A stretch of 64,000 nucleotides of DNA from the IMG/VR virus record IMGVR_UViG_3300033273_000252, positions 29,027-93,026 of that record. One strand, written 5' to 3'. The position numbers were made by a program, and so were the translations under genes. Below, in pieces: positions 8,091 through 16,453 of the stretch (position 1 is its first letter; each line of letters starts with the position of its first letter). The DNA is from a virus. The notes below the pieces were generated by a model, which was given only the letters and a program-made list of their open reading frames with translations, was not told the DNA's origin and did no database searches.

Positions 8091-9040
8091 ACATCTTCCC
8101 AAGTTTTAGATTTGTAATTAGGGTTGAATAAATTGTAAACATTTTGTTCACATAGTTTATTCGCTGGTTTATACCAATTGTGTACACCTCTTTGAGCACC
8201 AGTATCAGTCTTATCAATATTTTCTTCACCCAAGACATATGTTCTTTTGTTTGGGTGTTTTCTATTGTGTACAAGTAATATATTCTTAAAATGATATTGT
8301 GGAATATTACCAAGTACTTTTTGTGTCATCAACATAAACGCTGTATCTTCGTGGACAAAGAATACTGAACGTGGAATGTTTACTCCTGCTTTGATTACTT
8401 CCGATGATATTACCAACCCACAACCATTAAATTTGTGTGGAGATACTAAAGTTAAATCAAGGTCAGTAACCTTTGAGTTTATCTCATTCATCTCATCAGC
8501 ATTCATCTTATATCTAAGACTCCACCAATTTTCAGTATCACCTTCTATAAAAGGTTTATCAGTAAAATCAACGTGTTCTAATGGTTTCCAACTATTGTCC
8601 CACATTTTACAAATTCCAAACGTGGCTAAATATTTTGGAGTTCCTTCTGAATAAGACTGATGAAGTAGATTCAAAGACCCAAACATTTCTTTAGGTACTA
8701 ACATATCAGATTCACCCCATACAAGAACATCTACTAAATCACAAAAATCTTCGTTAAAGTTTCTACGATAATCGGCTATGGTAACCAATTTATTTGACAT
8801 CGTGTAATTCGACCTAAATCCAGCTTCATTCAAAATCTTTTGGATTTCAGTTACAGCCGTTGTTTTGTCAGACACCGATGTAGGTTTCTCCAACTCTTCA
8901 TTTGTAGTAATCAAAAAGTCAACAAGAACTTCACCATCGTATTTTTCGATAGCTTCTTTTAAGGTACTAACGTATTCTGAGATTATCCCAACCTCATACC
9001 ATTGAACCAAACACCCTATTGCAAATTTTGTATTACCCAT
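8075..9040 (-). CDS. Putative GT2-like glycosyltransferase
   Basis: A 321-residue protein whose N-terminal 120 residues follow the GT-A pattern: a first strand (FAIGCLVQWYEVG), a helix, a second strand (VLVDFLITTN), and then VLVWGESDMLVP at around residue 115, where ESD could serve as the DxD-like metal motif. The central part has HEDTAFML, similar to the acidic ED segment that carries the catalytic base in GT2 enzymes. It overlaps the dehydrogenase gene by 8 nt. Assignment to GT2 is by pattern, and donor and acceptor are unknown. Confidence 0.5.
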   Translation of the reverse strand: MGNTKFAIGCLVQWYEVGIISEYVSTLKEAIEKYDGEVLVDFLITTNEELEKPTSVSDKTTAVTEIQKILNEAGFRSNYTMSNKLVTIADYRRNFNEDFCDLVDVLVWGESDMLVPKEMFGSLNLLHQSYSEGTPKYLATFGICKMWDNSWKPLEHVDFTDKPFIEGDTENWWSLRYKMNADEMNEINSKVTDLDLTLVSPHKFNGCGLVISSEVIKAGVNIPRSVFFVHEDTAFMLMTQKVLGNIPQYHFKNILLVHNRKHPNKRTYVLGEENIDKTDTGAQRGVHNWYKPANKLCEQNVYNLFNPNYKSKTWEDVWKVK

Positions 9041-9875
9041 CTGATACGGCTCTTCCTTCCATTTGTTCCCAATCTCTATTGTCTCTAACTACATTATTTT
9101 TAGAATCAGTAGCCATCAACATAGTAGGAGTTATCCCTAAATCCTTTGCTACATTAATCATAGCTTTTACATCTTTAGGAAAACAATGACCACCATACCC
9201 AAAATAACCATCAGGTCCTGGCACAGCCCAATGTGACTTACCCAATCTATCATCGTATGTTGCGTATTCTACGACCTTATCAAAGTCCAAATCTAACTTA
9301 TTACAAATTTGGTACATCTCATTAGCAAAGGATACCTTTGTAGCTAAGAAAGAATTTGTAACATATTTTACCATCTCTGCGTGTGTAGAACCTGTTTTGA
9401 TGATGGGTGTAGTAGGAAACACCAAACGATAAATTTGTTTGAGTAAAGTCGTTCCTTTTCTTGGCCCACCTAAAATAATCTTTGATTGATTCTCAAAATC
9501 TTGTACTGCGTTTGCTTCCGTTAAAAACTCTGGATTAAAGATAATGGTAATGTTACCAAATCTATCATTAAAGTTTTCCGTGGTTGTTGGTGGAATTGTT
9601 GACTTGATAACAACAATAACATCTTTACCAACTTCATTAATTTCATTCAAAACCGAAGCGACAATAGAAGTATCACAAGTACCATCCGACCTTTTCATTG
9701 GAGTAGGTAAACATACAAATACAACTTCGGAAGCTTGGACTACCTCTTCTAAGGTATCCGTATTTCGTTTAGTTTCATCAAGGTCATAAGTTAGAACGCT
9801 AAAGTAGTTCTTGAACTTTTGGTATATAGCATTACCAACAAACCCTTGGCCAATAATTCCAATATTATGTTTCAT
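9033..9875 (-). CDS. UDP-glucose/GDP-mannose dehydrogenase family protein, short form
   Basis: A 280-residue member of the nucleotide-sugar dehydrogenase family, which oxidises the C6 alcohol of UDP-glucose or relatives to the acid with two NAD. Seen: the NAD loop GIIGQGFVGNA at residues 5-15, the VFVCLPTP segment, the FNPEFLTEANAV motif, and the catalytic cysteine C231 in GYGGHCFPKD. Usual family members are about 390-450 residues; this one stops about 50 residues after the catalytic cysteine and lacks the C-terminal nucleotide-sugar domain. It may work as a dimer with rearranged sites or need a partner. Confidence 0.85.
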   Translation of the reverse strand: MKHNIGIIGQGFVGNAIYQKFKNYFSVLTYDLDETKRNTDTLEEVVQASEVVFVCLPTPMKRSDGTCDTSIVASVLNEINEVGKDVIVVIKSTIPPTTTENFNDRFGNITIIFNPEFLTEANAVQDFENQSKIILGGPRKGTTLLKQIYRLVFPTTPIIKTGSTHAEMVKYVTNSFLATKVSFANEMYQICNKLDLDFDKVVEYATYDDRLGKSHWAVPGPDGYFGYGGHCFPKDVKAMINVAKDLGITPTMLMATDSKNNVVRDNRDWEQMEGRAVSDG

Positions 9876-9926
9876 AATAAAAATGTAAATTTTTCTTTCG
9901 ACACACGATTCGTTCCCAAAATGGAA

Positions 9927-10553
9927 TTACACGAGGGTGTCGTAATATTCGTTTTGTCGTTCTTGTCTATCGATTGTCTTTGGGTGATATAGAGCCAACT
10001 CTTCTGCCCAAGGTAGATTTGAAATAGTTTCGTAACCAACGAGTTTCTCGTGTACCTTATTTTCCCAACGAATGGATTCTGAATTTTTATAAATTCTCCA
10101 TTGAGGGTCTGGAAAGTTTACCCAACCGTGTTCATTAACCTGCCACCCCCATTTCTGAATGTGTTCTTGAGTTAACCCTTCGACTGTATTTACTCGTGGG
10201 ACAAGAATTACATCTACATTATTTGCTTCCAAGATTTCGTGAATGTTATCCATCAAGGTTTTATTTGGGTATTCATCTGCGTCAATCTGAAAGATATAAT
10301 CACCACTACAATGTTTGGTAAGTTCATTCTTCAAATCTGCGAAGTGTCCATCAAACTCATATGGGTGCCACACGAACAATGATTTTTCAACATTCATTTT
10401 TCGTAAATAAGTTTCGATATCCTTAGAACCATTTTTTGAATCCCACAAAACCACAATCTCATCTTGTGGTTGTTTGAGTGTCAATAACTTTTGAAGTAAT
10501 GTTTGGATTTCAAGAAACTCATCCTTGACTGTAACTGCGTAACTAATTTTCAT
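9927..10553 (-). CDS. GT2-family glycosyltransferase
   Basis: A 208-residue small GT-A fold transferase. The N-terminus ISYAVTVKDEFLEIQTLL is the first strand and helix of GT2 proteins, EIVVLWDSKNGS is the second strand, and FQIDADEYP near residue 105 is the DxD-type metal motif followed by the typical acidic residue. There is a HPKT motif at the C-terminus. No membrane segment is seen. It lies between a hypothetical gene and the UGDH-like gene, in the same orientation, with gaps of 3 and 51 bases respectively. Confidence 0.85.
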   Translation of the reverse strand: MKISYAVTVKDEFLEIQTLLQKLLTLKQPQDEIVVLWDSKNGSKDIETYLRKMNVEKSLFVWHPYEFDGHFADLKNELTKHCSGDYIFQIDADEYPNKTLMDNIHEILEANNVDVILVPRVNTVEGLTQEHIQKWGWQVNEHGWVNFPDPQWRIYKNSESIRWENKVHEKLVGYETISNLPWAEELALYHPKTIDRQERQNEYYDTLV

Positions 10554-10556
10554 ATT

Positions 10557-11069
10557 TTATATTTCTTTTAGAAAGTCTGGCATATCATCATCCTTTTCTA
10601 CTTGTTCCCTCTGCCTTCTTTCTGCTTCCGATGGAACTCTATCGAATATACCATAATCATAATTGTATACCGTAACCGTAGAAATGTTTTTTTCGACTAA
10701 TGTTCTATATGCTGTTTTTAGATTCTTATTTCTATCTTTACCTTTGATTTCTCTGATGTAAAATTGTTTAGAATTCAAATCCAATTGTAACTTTGTTAAA
10801 TCTAACTTTCGTACTTTAGGAGTCCTACTTATAACCTCATCTAACCCCTTAGCCAAATTAACCATATCGGTTAATGTTATATGTTTTAAGTCTAAACAAT
10901 GAAAGTAAGTTTTAAAATTAGGTTGTAATACAAACACATAATAGTCACGAGATTTACCATCCACTTTTTTATAACGGATTTTAGCTACCATTCCCCTCTC
11001 TAACTTTGCTTTGGGGATTCTGAAAGCATCTGATAATTTATTCCTATGTTGTGCCGTATAATCAGCCAT
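10557..11069 (-). CDS. Hypothetical protein of 170 residues
   Basis: I do not recognise a named family. The protein is rich in Lys and Asp, with no signal peptide or membrane segment. The N-terminal 30 residues are basic (MADYTAQHRNKLSDAFRIP), followed by a strand-rich core (MVAKIRYKKVD, YYVFVLQPNF) and an acidic C-terminal tail (EKDDDMPDFLKEI). The tail and core suggest a small binding or structural protein rather than an enzyme. It is tightly packed between two glycosyltransferase genes, but nothing in it points to sugar metabolism. Confidence 0.6.
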   Translation of the reverse strand: MADYTAQHRNKLSDAFRIPKAKLERGMVAKIRYKKVDGKSRDYYVFVLQPNFKTYFHCLDLKHITLTDMVNLAKGLDEVISRTPKVRKLDLTKLQLDLNSKQFYIREIKGKDRNKNLKTAYRTLVEKNISTVTVYNYDYGIFDRVPSEAERRQREQVEKDDDMPDFLKEI

Positions 11070-11070
11070 A

Positions 11071-12339
11071 TTACACTTTCTTTAGTTTAGGTAATTTCAA
11101 ACCAACTTGAGTCGGGCCTTGACCAGCACTATGAGTGTCAAGTATCTTTGACAATTTACTTGTCATATGTTCCTTCGTAAAGTTAGTTTTTACATAATGT
11201 CTATTCTTACGAGATTGCTCGTGAGCTTTCTTGTAGTTAGTATAAATAGCCTTCATTGTACCAGAAGCTTGTCCATAATTAATTTTAAACCACTTTGAAC
11301 CCTTTCTAATCCAATCATTAGTAGCGGATGGATGTACATCTTGTAGTTTACCACCAACTAAAAAGTTGAAGTTTGGATTCAAGAAGTCTAAGTGACCTGA
11401 CCAAGCAGATACAGCAATTGGCTTTCCACTTACACAAGCTTCTAACAAGGGTCTACCAAACCCTTCACCGTGAGTAAATGAAACGTGTGCTTTTACCTTC
11501 GGATGATTGTATAATGAATTCATTTCCTCATCTGATAAATCACCATCAAGGATGTATACGTTAGGTAGATTTTTAGAACCAAGTGAATTACTAATCACCT
11601 CTATACGTTTTTTGATTTCGTGTACACTTGTGATAGATGGCCCACCAATAGATGTTTTCAAAATGAGAGCTGGTTTTACTTTCTTATTTTTAAATGTGTT
11701 TAAGAATGTGTGAATCAGCCCACCAATATTCTTTCTATCTTCACCAGGTATACCTTGTAACCAATGACCTACAAACAAGAAAGCAAACGATTCATCTACT
11801 TGTGACATCATATCTTTTACAGACTGATGTACTTCAAGCTTATGGTCATATATTTTTGAGTCAAATCCTTCAAACAAAACTTCAACGGGTTTGGTAAGAC
11901 CAATCTCACCGATTTTTTGTTTTGTCTTATCATCTACTTTATCATATTTAACTGATAATGTTTTTGCCGAATGATTCGAAGATACGATGTTTAAATCCAT
12001 ACGATTACACCCCTCGATAAACTGAGGACTAGCACTATCCGTTTCAATAACAGCCGAGACTCCAATGTTGAAGTTACCAACTGGTTGGAATTCATTTGGA
12101 ATTGTAATTTGAATCCAAACATCCGGCTTTTGTTCTAACTTTAACAAGAACCTTGATGTTAAATCACTATCTTCTTGTGAGAGTGCGTTTTGTGGAGTCT
12201 CACCCCACTTTTGAGGTAAGATTTTGATATCCCACTCCTCTCCCTTAACTTCTATAAGTGACCTAACAAAATCTCTTGAACGTGCCCCATAACCACTTCT
12301 CGTAGCGATAGGACAACTAACTACACATAACTTTTTCAT
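11071..12339 (-). CDS. GT4-family (GT-B) glycosyltransferase
   Basis: A 422-residue GT-B transferase. The N-terminal domain opens with the GYGARS loop; the C-terminal domain starts near FLFVGHWLQG and includes THGEGFGRPLLEACVSGKP, the E-x7-E motif of retaining GT4 enzymes, followed by a GKPIAVSAWSGH loop. The protein ends with LKLPKLKKV, a peptide that also opens the neighbouring glycosyltransferase (12336-13754). The ATG overlaps the upstream stop by 4 nt (ATGA), so both are coupled. It may act on the same glycan as its neighbour. Confidence 0.88.
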   Translation of the reverse strand: MKKLCVVSCPIATRSGYGARSRDFVRSLIEVKGEEWDIKILPQKWGETPQNALSQEDSDLTSRFLLKLEQKPDVWIQITIPNEFQPVGNFNIGVSAVIETDSASPQFIEGCNRMDLNIVSSNHSAKTLSVKYDKVDDKTKQKIGEIGLTKPVEVLFEGFDSKIYDHKLEVHQSVKDMMSQVDESFAFLFVGHWLQGIPGEDRKNIGGLIHTFLNTFKNKKVKPALILKTSIGGPSITSVHEIKKRIEVISNSLGSKNLPNVYILDGDLSDEEMNSLYNHPKVKAHVSFTHGEGFGRPLLEACVSGKPIAVSAWSGHLDFLNPNFNFLVGGKLQDVHPSATNDWIRKGSKWFKINYGQASGTMKAIYTNYKKAHEQSRKNRHYVKTNFTKEHMTSKLSKILDTHSAGQGPTQVGLKLPKLKKV

Positions 12340-13754
12340 ACCTTGTAAATATTAAATCTTTCTCTTGGTTTCCAATTTTCAAAACATCCATCAATAGCAT
12401 CAATGAATCTTTCACCCATACTTTCTGATGCCATTCCACTATCACCTGAAATCCACTCGTGACCTTTTTGACCAATTTTTTCTAAGTGTTCTCTACCAGC
12501 TCTAAAAGCAAATCCTAACTTTTCAGCTACATCCATAAAATCACATCTATCATCAAAGATATATGGAGTTACTGGCGAACCTTGAAGTGAACGATTTGAT
12601 GGCCATACTACATAAGCCCAATCACCATATGTGAGTAACTCATTGTTTTCCCACTTTCTCCTATCGTGTAAAGAGCCGTGTTCTACATAATCCTTTTCAG
12701 TCAATGGAATACCCATATATTCAAAACCACATTGGTCTTGAAGACCACCAGTTACATTTACGATAATTGGTGTACCAGCTCTAAGTGCCTCACACGATGC
12801 AAGACCGAACCCTTCGTTTGATGCGATGTTAAGAATGATATCACCTGAGTTGTAATATAGATTCAAATCCTCGGTTGAGAATTTAGTATTAGTAAACTTG
12901 TATTCACCATAGTGACCATTGTGTTTGATTACTTCAGGTATATCAGTACCATTGTTATCACTTGGTACAGTGTGTAAGAACAAACATACTTTCTTATCTT
13001 GATGTTGTTTAGCAAACTCGTTAAATGCAAGTACTACATCACCTGGCACTTTTCTACGAATGTTTCTATTATTCCATAGAACCACAAAATCAAACTCAGT
13101 CAATCCAAACTTTTCTTTGAACTTCACCAACTTTTCATCATCTGATGGAACTGGTTTGAAAAGTTTAGATACTCCGTGTGGAATATACTTGTATGCCCAA
13201 TCTTCCTTTGCCATACCATACTTCTCAAGGGTTCTCTTGTTAATACCATATGTTTGTTTTGAGATTGACATCAACAAATCACAACTTGCGTAGAACGGAG
13301 CGTTCCACATTGGGTCTGGTAATGAATCCCAAATGTTATAATACATAATAGGACATATTTGCCTAACCTCGTTTTCCATATCATACAACCATTTCCAAAA
13401 ACGCGGGTCGGTAAAGTGTAGGATAGCATCTGGCTTTTCAAGGTTTATCAACTCCCTAAGAACACCAGGATTTCCGTAACCTGTATGTGCGTATATCTTT
13501 ACATCGGCATCTTCAACACCAGTTTCCTTTCTCACATCTTCTGAAATATCAAATTTCTTTCCGTGGTCTGGATGTTTTAGTGCCGCACCTAACTGAACCC
13601 AATCGTATTTGTGAACAGTTGATAGTACAATCTCTTTTGATTGTGTAGCGATACCACTATGTACTCTAAGGTCATCCGAAAGAAGTAGAATCTTTTTCTT
13701 CTTCGGTTTATTTGGGTCTACCTTTTTTAGTTTAGGTAGTTTTAATTCTTGCAT
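12336..13754 (-). CDS. GT4-family (GT-B) glycosyltransferase
   Basis: A 472-residue GT-B transferase. Residues 4-20 form a basic linker (LKLPKLKKVDPNKPKKKK), then a first strand ILLLSDDLRVHSGIATQ with the nucleotide-sugar loop. The C-terminal domain has VVLWNNRNIRRK, and ASNEGFGLASCEALRAGTP is the E-x7-E motif. It shares its basic LKLPKLKKV peptide with the C-terminus of the next gene. It follows the weak promoter at 13782-13813 and is separated from the cupin gene by 48 bases. Donor and acceptor are unknown. Confidence 0.88.
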   Translation of the reverse strand: MQELKLPKLKKVDPNKPKKKKILLLSDDLRVHSGIATQSKEIVLSTVHKYDWVQLGAALKHPDHGKKFDISEDVRKETGVEDADVKIYAHTGYGNPGVLRELINLEKPDAILHFTDPRFWKWLYDMENEVRQICPIMYYNIWDSLPDPMWNAPFYASCDLLMSISKQTYGINKRTLEKYGMAKEDWAYKYIPHGVSKLFKPVPSDDEKLVKFKEKFGLTEFDFVVLWNNRNIRRKVPGDVVLAFNEFAKQHQDKKVCLFLHTVPSDNNGTDIPEVIKHNGHYGEYKFTNTKFSTEDLNLYYNSGDIILNIASNEGFGLASCEALRAGTPIIVNVTGGLQDQCGFEYMGIPLTEKDYVEHGSLHDRRKWENNELLTYGDWAYVVWPSNRSLQGSPVTPYIFDDRCDFMDVAEKLGFAFRAGREHLEKIGQKGHEWISGDSGMASESMGERFIDAIDGCFENWKPRERFNIYKV

Positions 13755-13781
13755 ATCGTAACTCTCTTGTTTTGTTTGATA

Positions 13782-13813
13782 TAAATATACGAAAAATATT
13801 TATTAAATCCTAT
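13782..13813 (-). promoter_or_regulatory. Possible promoter upstream of the GT4 pair
   Basis: The minus strand has TTCG followed by TATATTTA, which matches the TAnnTTT part of the -7 box used elsewhere in this window. The -33 position holds only ATAGGA, so the upstream box is weak. The same stretch also fits the ATATTTATA late motif, so it may serve late transcription. Confidence 0.5.
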
Positions 13814-14147
13814 TATAATCATCTTCAATTCGGACAATATCATCCTCACCAAAATATGTTCCTGTTTGAACTTCTATGAACTCAACAACTTCATCAGTTT
13901 CATTCCAAGCTCTATGTTTTGCTCCCAAAGGAATCTTTATACTTTCACCATAATCTCTGAATACTTTATCATCATCCAAAACTATTGTAAGTGTTCCTTT
14001 TGTAACAATCCAAACTTCTTGTCGTTTATTGTGATATTGGTATGATAACTTTTGTCCAGGATTTACTGTAATCTTTTTGACCTTACATTCAGTCCAATCA
14101 TAAAGTACTTCATACTTTCCCCACGGTCTATTCTCTATAACTCTCAT
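13803..14147 (-). CDS. Mannose-6-phosphate isomerase type II, cupin domain only
   Basis: A 114-residue cupin. RPWGKYEVL at residues 7-15, GQKLSYQYHNKRQEVW with the metal-binding His and Glu residues, and EDDIVRIEDDYNR at the C-terminus are the signatures of the isomerase half of bifunctional ManC (phosphomannose isomerase / GDP-mannose pyrophosphorylase). Here the domain stands alone, without the nucleotidyltransferase half. It could feed mannose-6-phosphate into GDP-mannose made by the host. The gene's ATG overlaps the next stop by 4 nt. Confidence 0.88.
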   Translation of the reverse strand: MRVIENRPWGKYEVLYDWTECKVKKITVNPGQKLSYQYHNKRQEVWIVTKGTLTIVLDDDKVFRDYGESIKIPLGAKHRAWNETDEVVEFIEVQTGTYFGEDDIVRIEDDYNRI

Positions 14148-14539
14148 TGTATAAATTTAGCGGTTTTACCACCTCTAACTAATACCCTACTGAAGTGGTT
14201 ATATTCGTTTCTTTTTATTTCTCCAAAATAATAAATCTTATCTGAGCCTCTTACAATACAATCATATTGATGTAGAGGTTGTGTTGGATGATATGGTTTT
14301 TCGTAGTAGTCTTTATCCATCCCACTATACAACGACATTGGAGTATGAGCTGGATTGTACTCTATGTACTTAACACCCATTTCCAATGCGAATTTACGAA
14401 CCCATTTTTCTATACCATCCGTATTACCACGAGTGATGAGAATTAACTCATCACCAAATTTTTGTTTTAGATTCCAAACAAGGTCTTTTATTTCAACCCT
14501 ATTCTCATACTTCGGACTGCCTATCAGTGCTATTCTCAT
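14144..14539 (-). CDS. SLOG/DUF2493-like nucleotide-binding Rossmann protein
   Basis: The ATG at 14537-14539 is preferred (MRIALIGSPKYENR, 132 residues); an earlier ATG at 14638 would extend 33 residues deep into the lysozyme gene. The start is a single strand with a glycine-rich loop, then LILITRGNTDGIEKWVRKFA, then a long helix, matching the small Rossmann-like SLOG/DUF2493 fold that binds nucleotides or ADP-ribose-like ligands. The SLOG assignment is by motif pattern only, and a DNA-processing or nucleoside-hydrolase-like role is possible. Confidence 0.5.
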   Translation of the reverse strand: MRIALIGSPKYENRVEIKDLVWNLKQKFGDELILITRGNTDGIEKWVRKFALEMGVKYIEYNPAHTPMSLYSGMDKDYYEKPYHPTQPLHQYDCIVRGSDKIYYFGEIKRNEYNHFSRVLVRGGKTAKFIQ

Positions 14540-15035
14540 TGTAGTTGAGTCTTTTTTGAACCTTTCTCCAATACTTTTCGGTTTGTTTCTTTTGTAGTCC
14601 CTTCGGCCCACCATTCCAACACCTAGCGATTTTCTCATATGTACTTGTTTCGTGATAATGATTTACGATTATTTTAAACATCTCAATAGACTTCTCTCTA
14701 TCCCATCTATCATCCAATGTATATACTAAGTCAGACCCACTCATAGATAAAACTATATTTACTTCTTTCAACATTATAGGTCTGATTTGTAATACACCAA
14801 CAGCATCCTCTCTCTTACAATAAGCATTTTCCTTACCTCTACTTTCAACCCAAATAAGAGCTTCTATCAATGGGGTTAGGTCTCTTGTGGGTTTTGTAAT
14901 TTTTAGTTCAACTTTGGGAGTTGGGATTTCAAGTACTACTTCTTTCGTAGGAATCTCAATAATGGTTTGAGGTTCAACGGGATTAGATACCGATGATGTT
15001 AAAATAATTGCTGAAATTAAATATAAAACTCTCAT
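14505..15035 (-). CDS. Secreted lytic transglycosylase-like muralytic enzyme
   Basis: A 176-residue protein with an N-terminal hydrophobic segment at residues 2-16 (RVLYLISAIILTSSV) typical of a signal peptide, followed by a Thr/Pro/Glu-rich linker. The catalytic domain begins near residue 52; LIEALIWVESRG holds the likely catalytic Glu (E64) as in SLT-type transglycosylases, followed by AVGVLQIRP and, near residue 140, ARCWNGGPKG and YWRKV. It would cleave peptidoglycan, either at lysis or during entry. No holin gene is visible next to it. Confidence 0.8.
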   Translation of the reverse strand: MRVLYLISAIILTSSVSNPVEPQTIIEIPTKEVVLEIPTPKVELKITKPTRDLTPLIEALIWVESRGKENAYCKREDAVGVLQIRPIMLKEVNIVLSMSGSDLVYTLDDRWDREKSIEMFKIIVNHYHETSTYEKIARCWNGGPKGLQKKQTEKYWRKVQKRLNYNENSTDRQSEV

Positions 15036-15038
15036 ACA

Positions 15039-15980
15039 TTAAGGTTTGATTCTTTCTTTTCTCGGACACAAATCACTTTTATTAAAAGGACAATACTTAC
15101 AATTCTTGTTGTTCTTTCCGGCCAAAGCTGGAAACTCACCTTCGGTATTGTAAGAACCATCATCATTGAAAGACTTGGAAATAAACTCATCAAAACTTGT
15201 TGTGATGTTTCTCATAGTTCTACTTCCGTGAGCTGGTACAAATTGTTGTACTCTCTTTTGAGCGAACATAGCCTCTTCCCATAGTTTTCTTTTGACAATG
15301 AAATACCTAACTTGAATCTTATCGATTGGGTATCCATATTGTTCTGAGAAAAACTTCTTGTATAAGACTAATTGTGCGGTTTTTGTTTTATCTTTCTTTT
15401 GATACTCGTTCCAACCTTTTGTAGATGTTTTAATATCCCAAATCTCGATGATACCATCTTCAATGACTTCAAACACTAAATCAAGGAAACCCTTCATCAT
15501 AATGTTTTTGTTGGATGTGGGATAATAAATAGGTAACTCTACCCCAACCAATCTCATTTTCTTGGTGGAAAAGTATTCAGTCCGATTCTTTTTAATAAAG
15601 TCTATGATTTGTATACCATCATCATAGAACTCATTCATTTCATCTTTGGTTGTAAACTTGACACCATAAACAGCCATCATCTTTTTGTACTCTTTGGCCA
15701 TCTCATCTAATAAGATTTCATTTAAGTTCATCTCATTAGCAGCCGATGGGCCATCCTTATACAAAACTTGTAACCAACCTTGAAGTGTTTCGTGCATCGC
15801 TGTACCAAACACAAGATGAATTGAAGGGTCAAAGTCTTTGTGACCATCCATATAAGTCAACTTCCATTGTTTAGGACAATTAGCCCACATTGTGTATTGT
15901 GAGTAAGATACCTTTGAATCACCTTCTTTTTCTTGGTGAACTGGAAAGTTGAATATGTTAGATACCATTGACTTTTTCAT
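15039..15980 (-). CDS. PD-(D/E)XK-type nuclease, RecB/Cas4-like
   Basis: A 313-residue protein. Residues 22-50 show the entry motif SYSQYTMWANCPKQWKL followed by HLVFGTAMHE, common to RecB-family nucleases. GFLDLVFEV then IEIWDIKTSTKGW gives the D and D-x-K of the PD-(D/E)XK active site, and QLVLYKKFF continues the fold. The C-terminus has CKYCPF and SDLC cysteines, which with the N-terminal Cys could bind an Fe-S cluster as in Cas4 and AddB. It should process DNA ends or recombination intermediates. It follows the promoter at 15986-16017. Confidence 0.85.
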   Translation of the reverse strand: MKKSMVSNIFNFPVHQEKEGDSKVSYSQYTMWANCPKQWKLTYMDGHKDFDPSIHLVFGTAMHETLQGWLQVLYKDGPSAANEMNLNEILLDEMAKEYKKMMAVYGVKFTTKDEMNEFYDDGIQIIDFIKKNRTEYFSTKKMRLVGVELPIYYPTSNKNIMMKGFLDLVFEVIEDGIIEIWDIKTSTKGWNEYQKKDKTKTAQLVLYKKFFSEQYGYPIDKIQVRYFIVKRKLWEEAMFAQKRVQQFVPAHGSRTMRNITTSFDEFISKSFNDDGSYNTEGEFPALAGKNNKNCKYCPFNKSDLCPRKERIKP

Positions 15981-15985
15981 CTATA

Positions 15986-16017
15986 TAAATGTAATAAAAA
16001 GATTTGAAATCACCAAA
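15986..16017 (-). promoter_or_regulatory. Bacteroidota-type promoter upstream of the PD-(D/E)XK gene
   Basis: The minus strand has a TTTGGT -33 box (rc of 16012-16017) and, 24 nt after its first base, a TACATTTA -7 box (rc of 15986-15993). The -7 box lies within about 15 bases of the ATG at 15980. A conserved element sits four bases upstream of the -33 box (16022-16047). Confidence 0.65.
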
Positions 16018-16021
16018 CCTT

Positions 16022-16047
16022 TAATGTTAAGAAATTGTTAAACTTTT
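16022..16047 (-). repeat. Upstream promoter element, copy 1
   Basis: A 26-bp sequence (plus-strand start TAATGTTAAGAAATTG) that is exactly the same as 43884-43909. It contains TTAACAATTTCTTAA on the minus strand, an imperfect inverted repeat with TTAA ends. Both copies end four bases before the -33 box of a promoter, and both overlap the stop codon of the upstream gene. Confidence 0.7.
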
Positions 16048-16453
16048 ACTTAGCCCACTTCTTTCTTTGGACTATCTGAGATATGATTCCGTATACACTT
16101 AAATCTTCGTAAGTGTCTTGGATATTTTCACCAACCTCATCTGGCTCACCCAATACAACTAATTGCTTTAGTCTTTGGATTTTATCGTTCTTTCTAAACC
16201 ATAGTCCGACTAATGATAGTTTAATATCATCATCAGATTCTAAGTTAGTTCCGACTGAGATGTTACCTGGTCCGTAGTTTCTTTGTTTTTTACAAAAGGT
16301 TTCGTACATCTCATCTAAAATATTTTTAAACTCTTTTGTAGTCTCAGGGTACAATCTTTCACAATACTCTATTGCGTTTTCTTCTTGCTTATCCTTTTCA
16401 ACCCTCTCAGAATAATTCACCTTGTTTTTTCTTTCTTTTATTACTTCAACCAT
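16046..16453 (-). CDS. DUF1599-like nucleotide-associated protein
   Basis: A 135-residue protein. KKQRNYGPGNI, SLVGLWFRKNDKIQRLKQLV and the C-terminal DTYEDLSVYGII match the conserved pattern of DUF1599, a small helical family found with phage and mobile genes and proposed to be associated with nucleotide modification. The helix layout also resembles MazG-type pyrophosphohydrolases. It overlaps the gp62-like gene by 13 nt, so it belongs to the replication operon. It might clean or alter nucleotides for DNA synthesis; no catalytic proof can be drawn from sequence. Confidence 0.7.
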   Translation of the reverse strand: MVEVIKERKNKVNYSERVEKDKQEENAIEYCERLYPETTKEFKNILDEMYETFCKKQRNYGPGNISVGTNLESDDDIKLSLVGLWFRKNDKIQRLKQLVVLGEPDEVGENIQDTYEDLSVYGIISQIVQRKKWAK

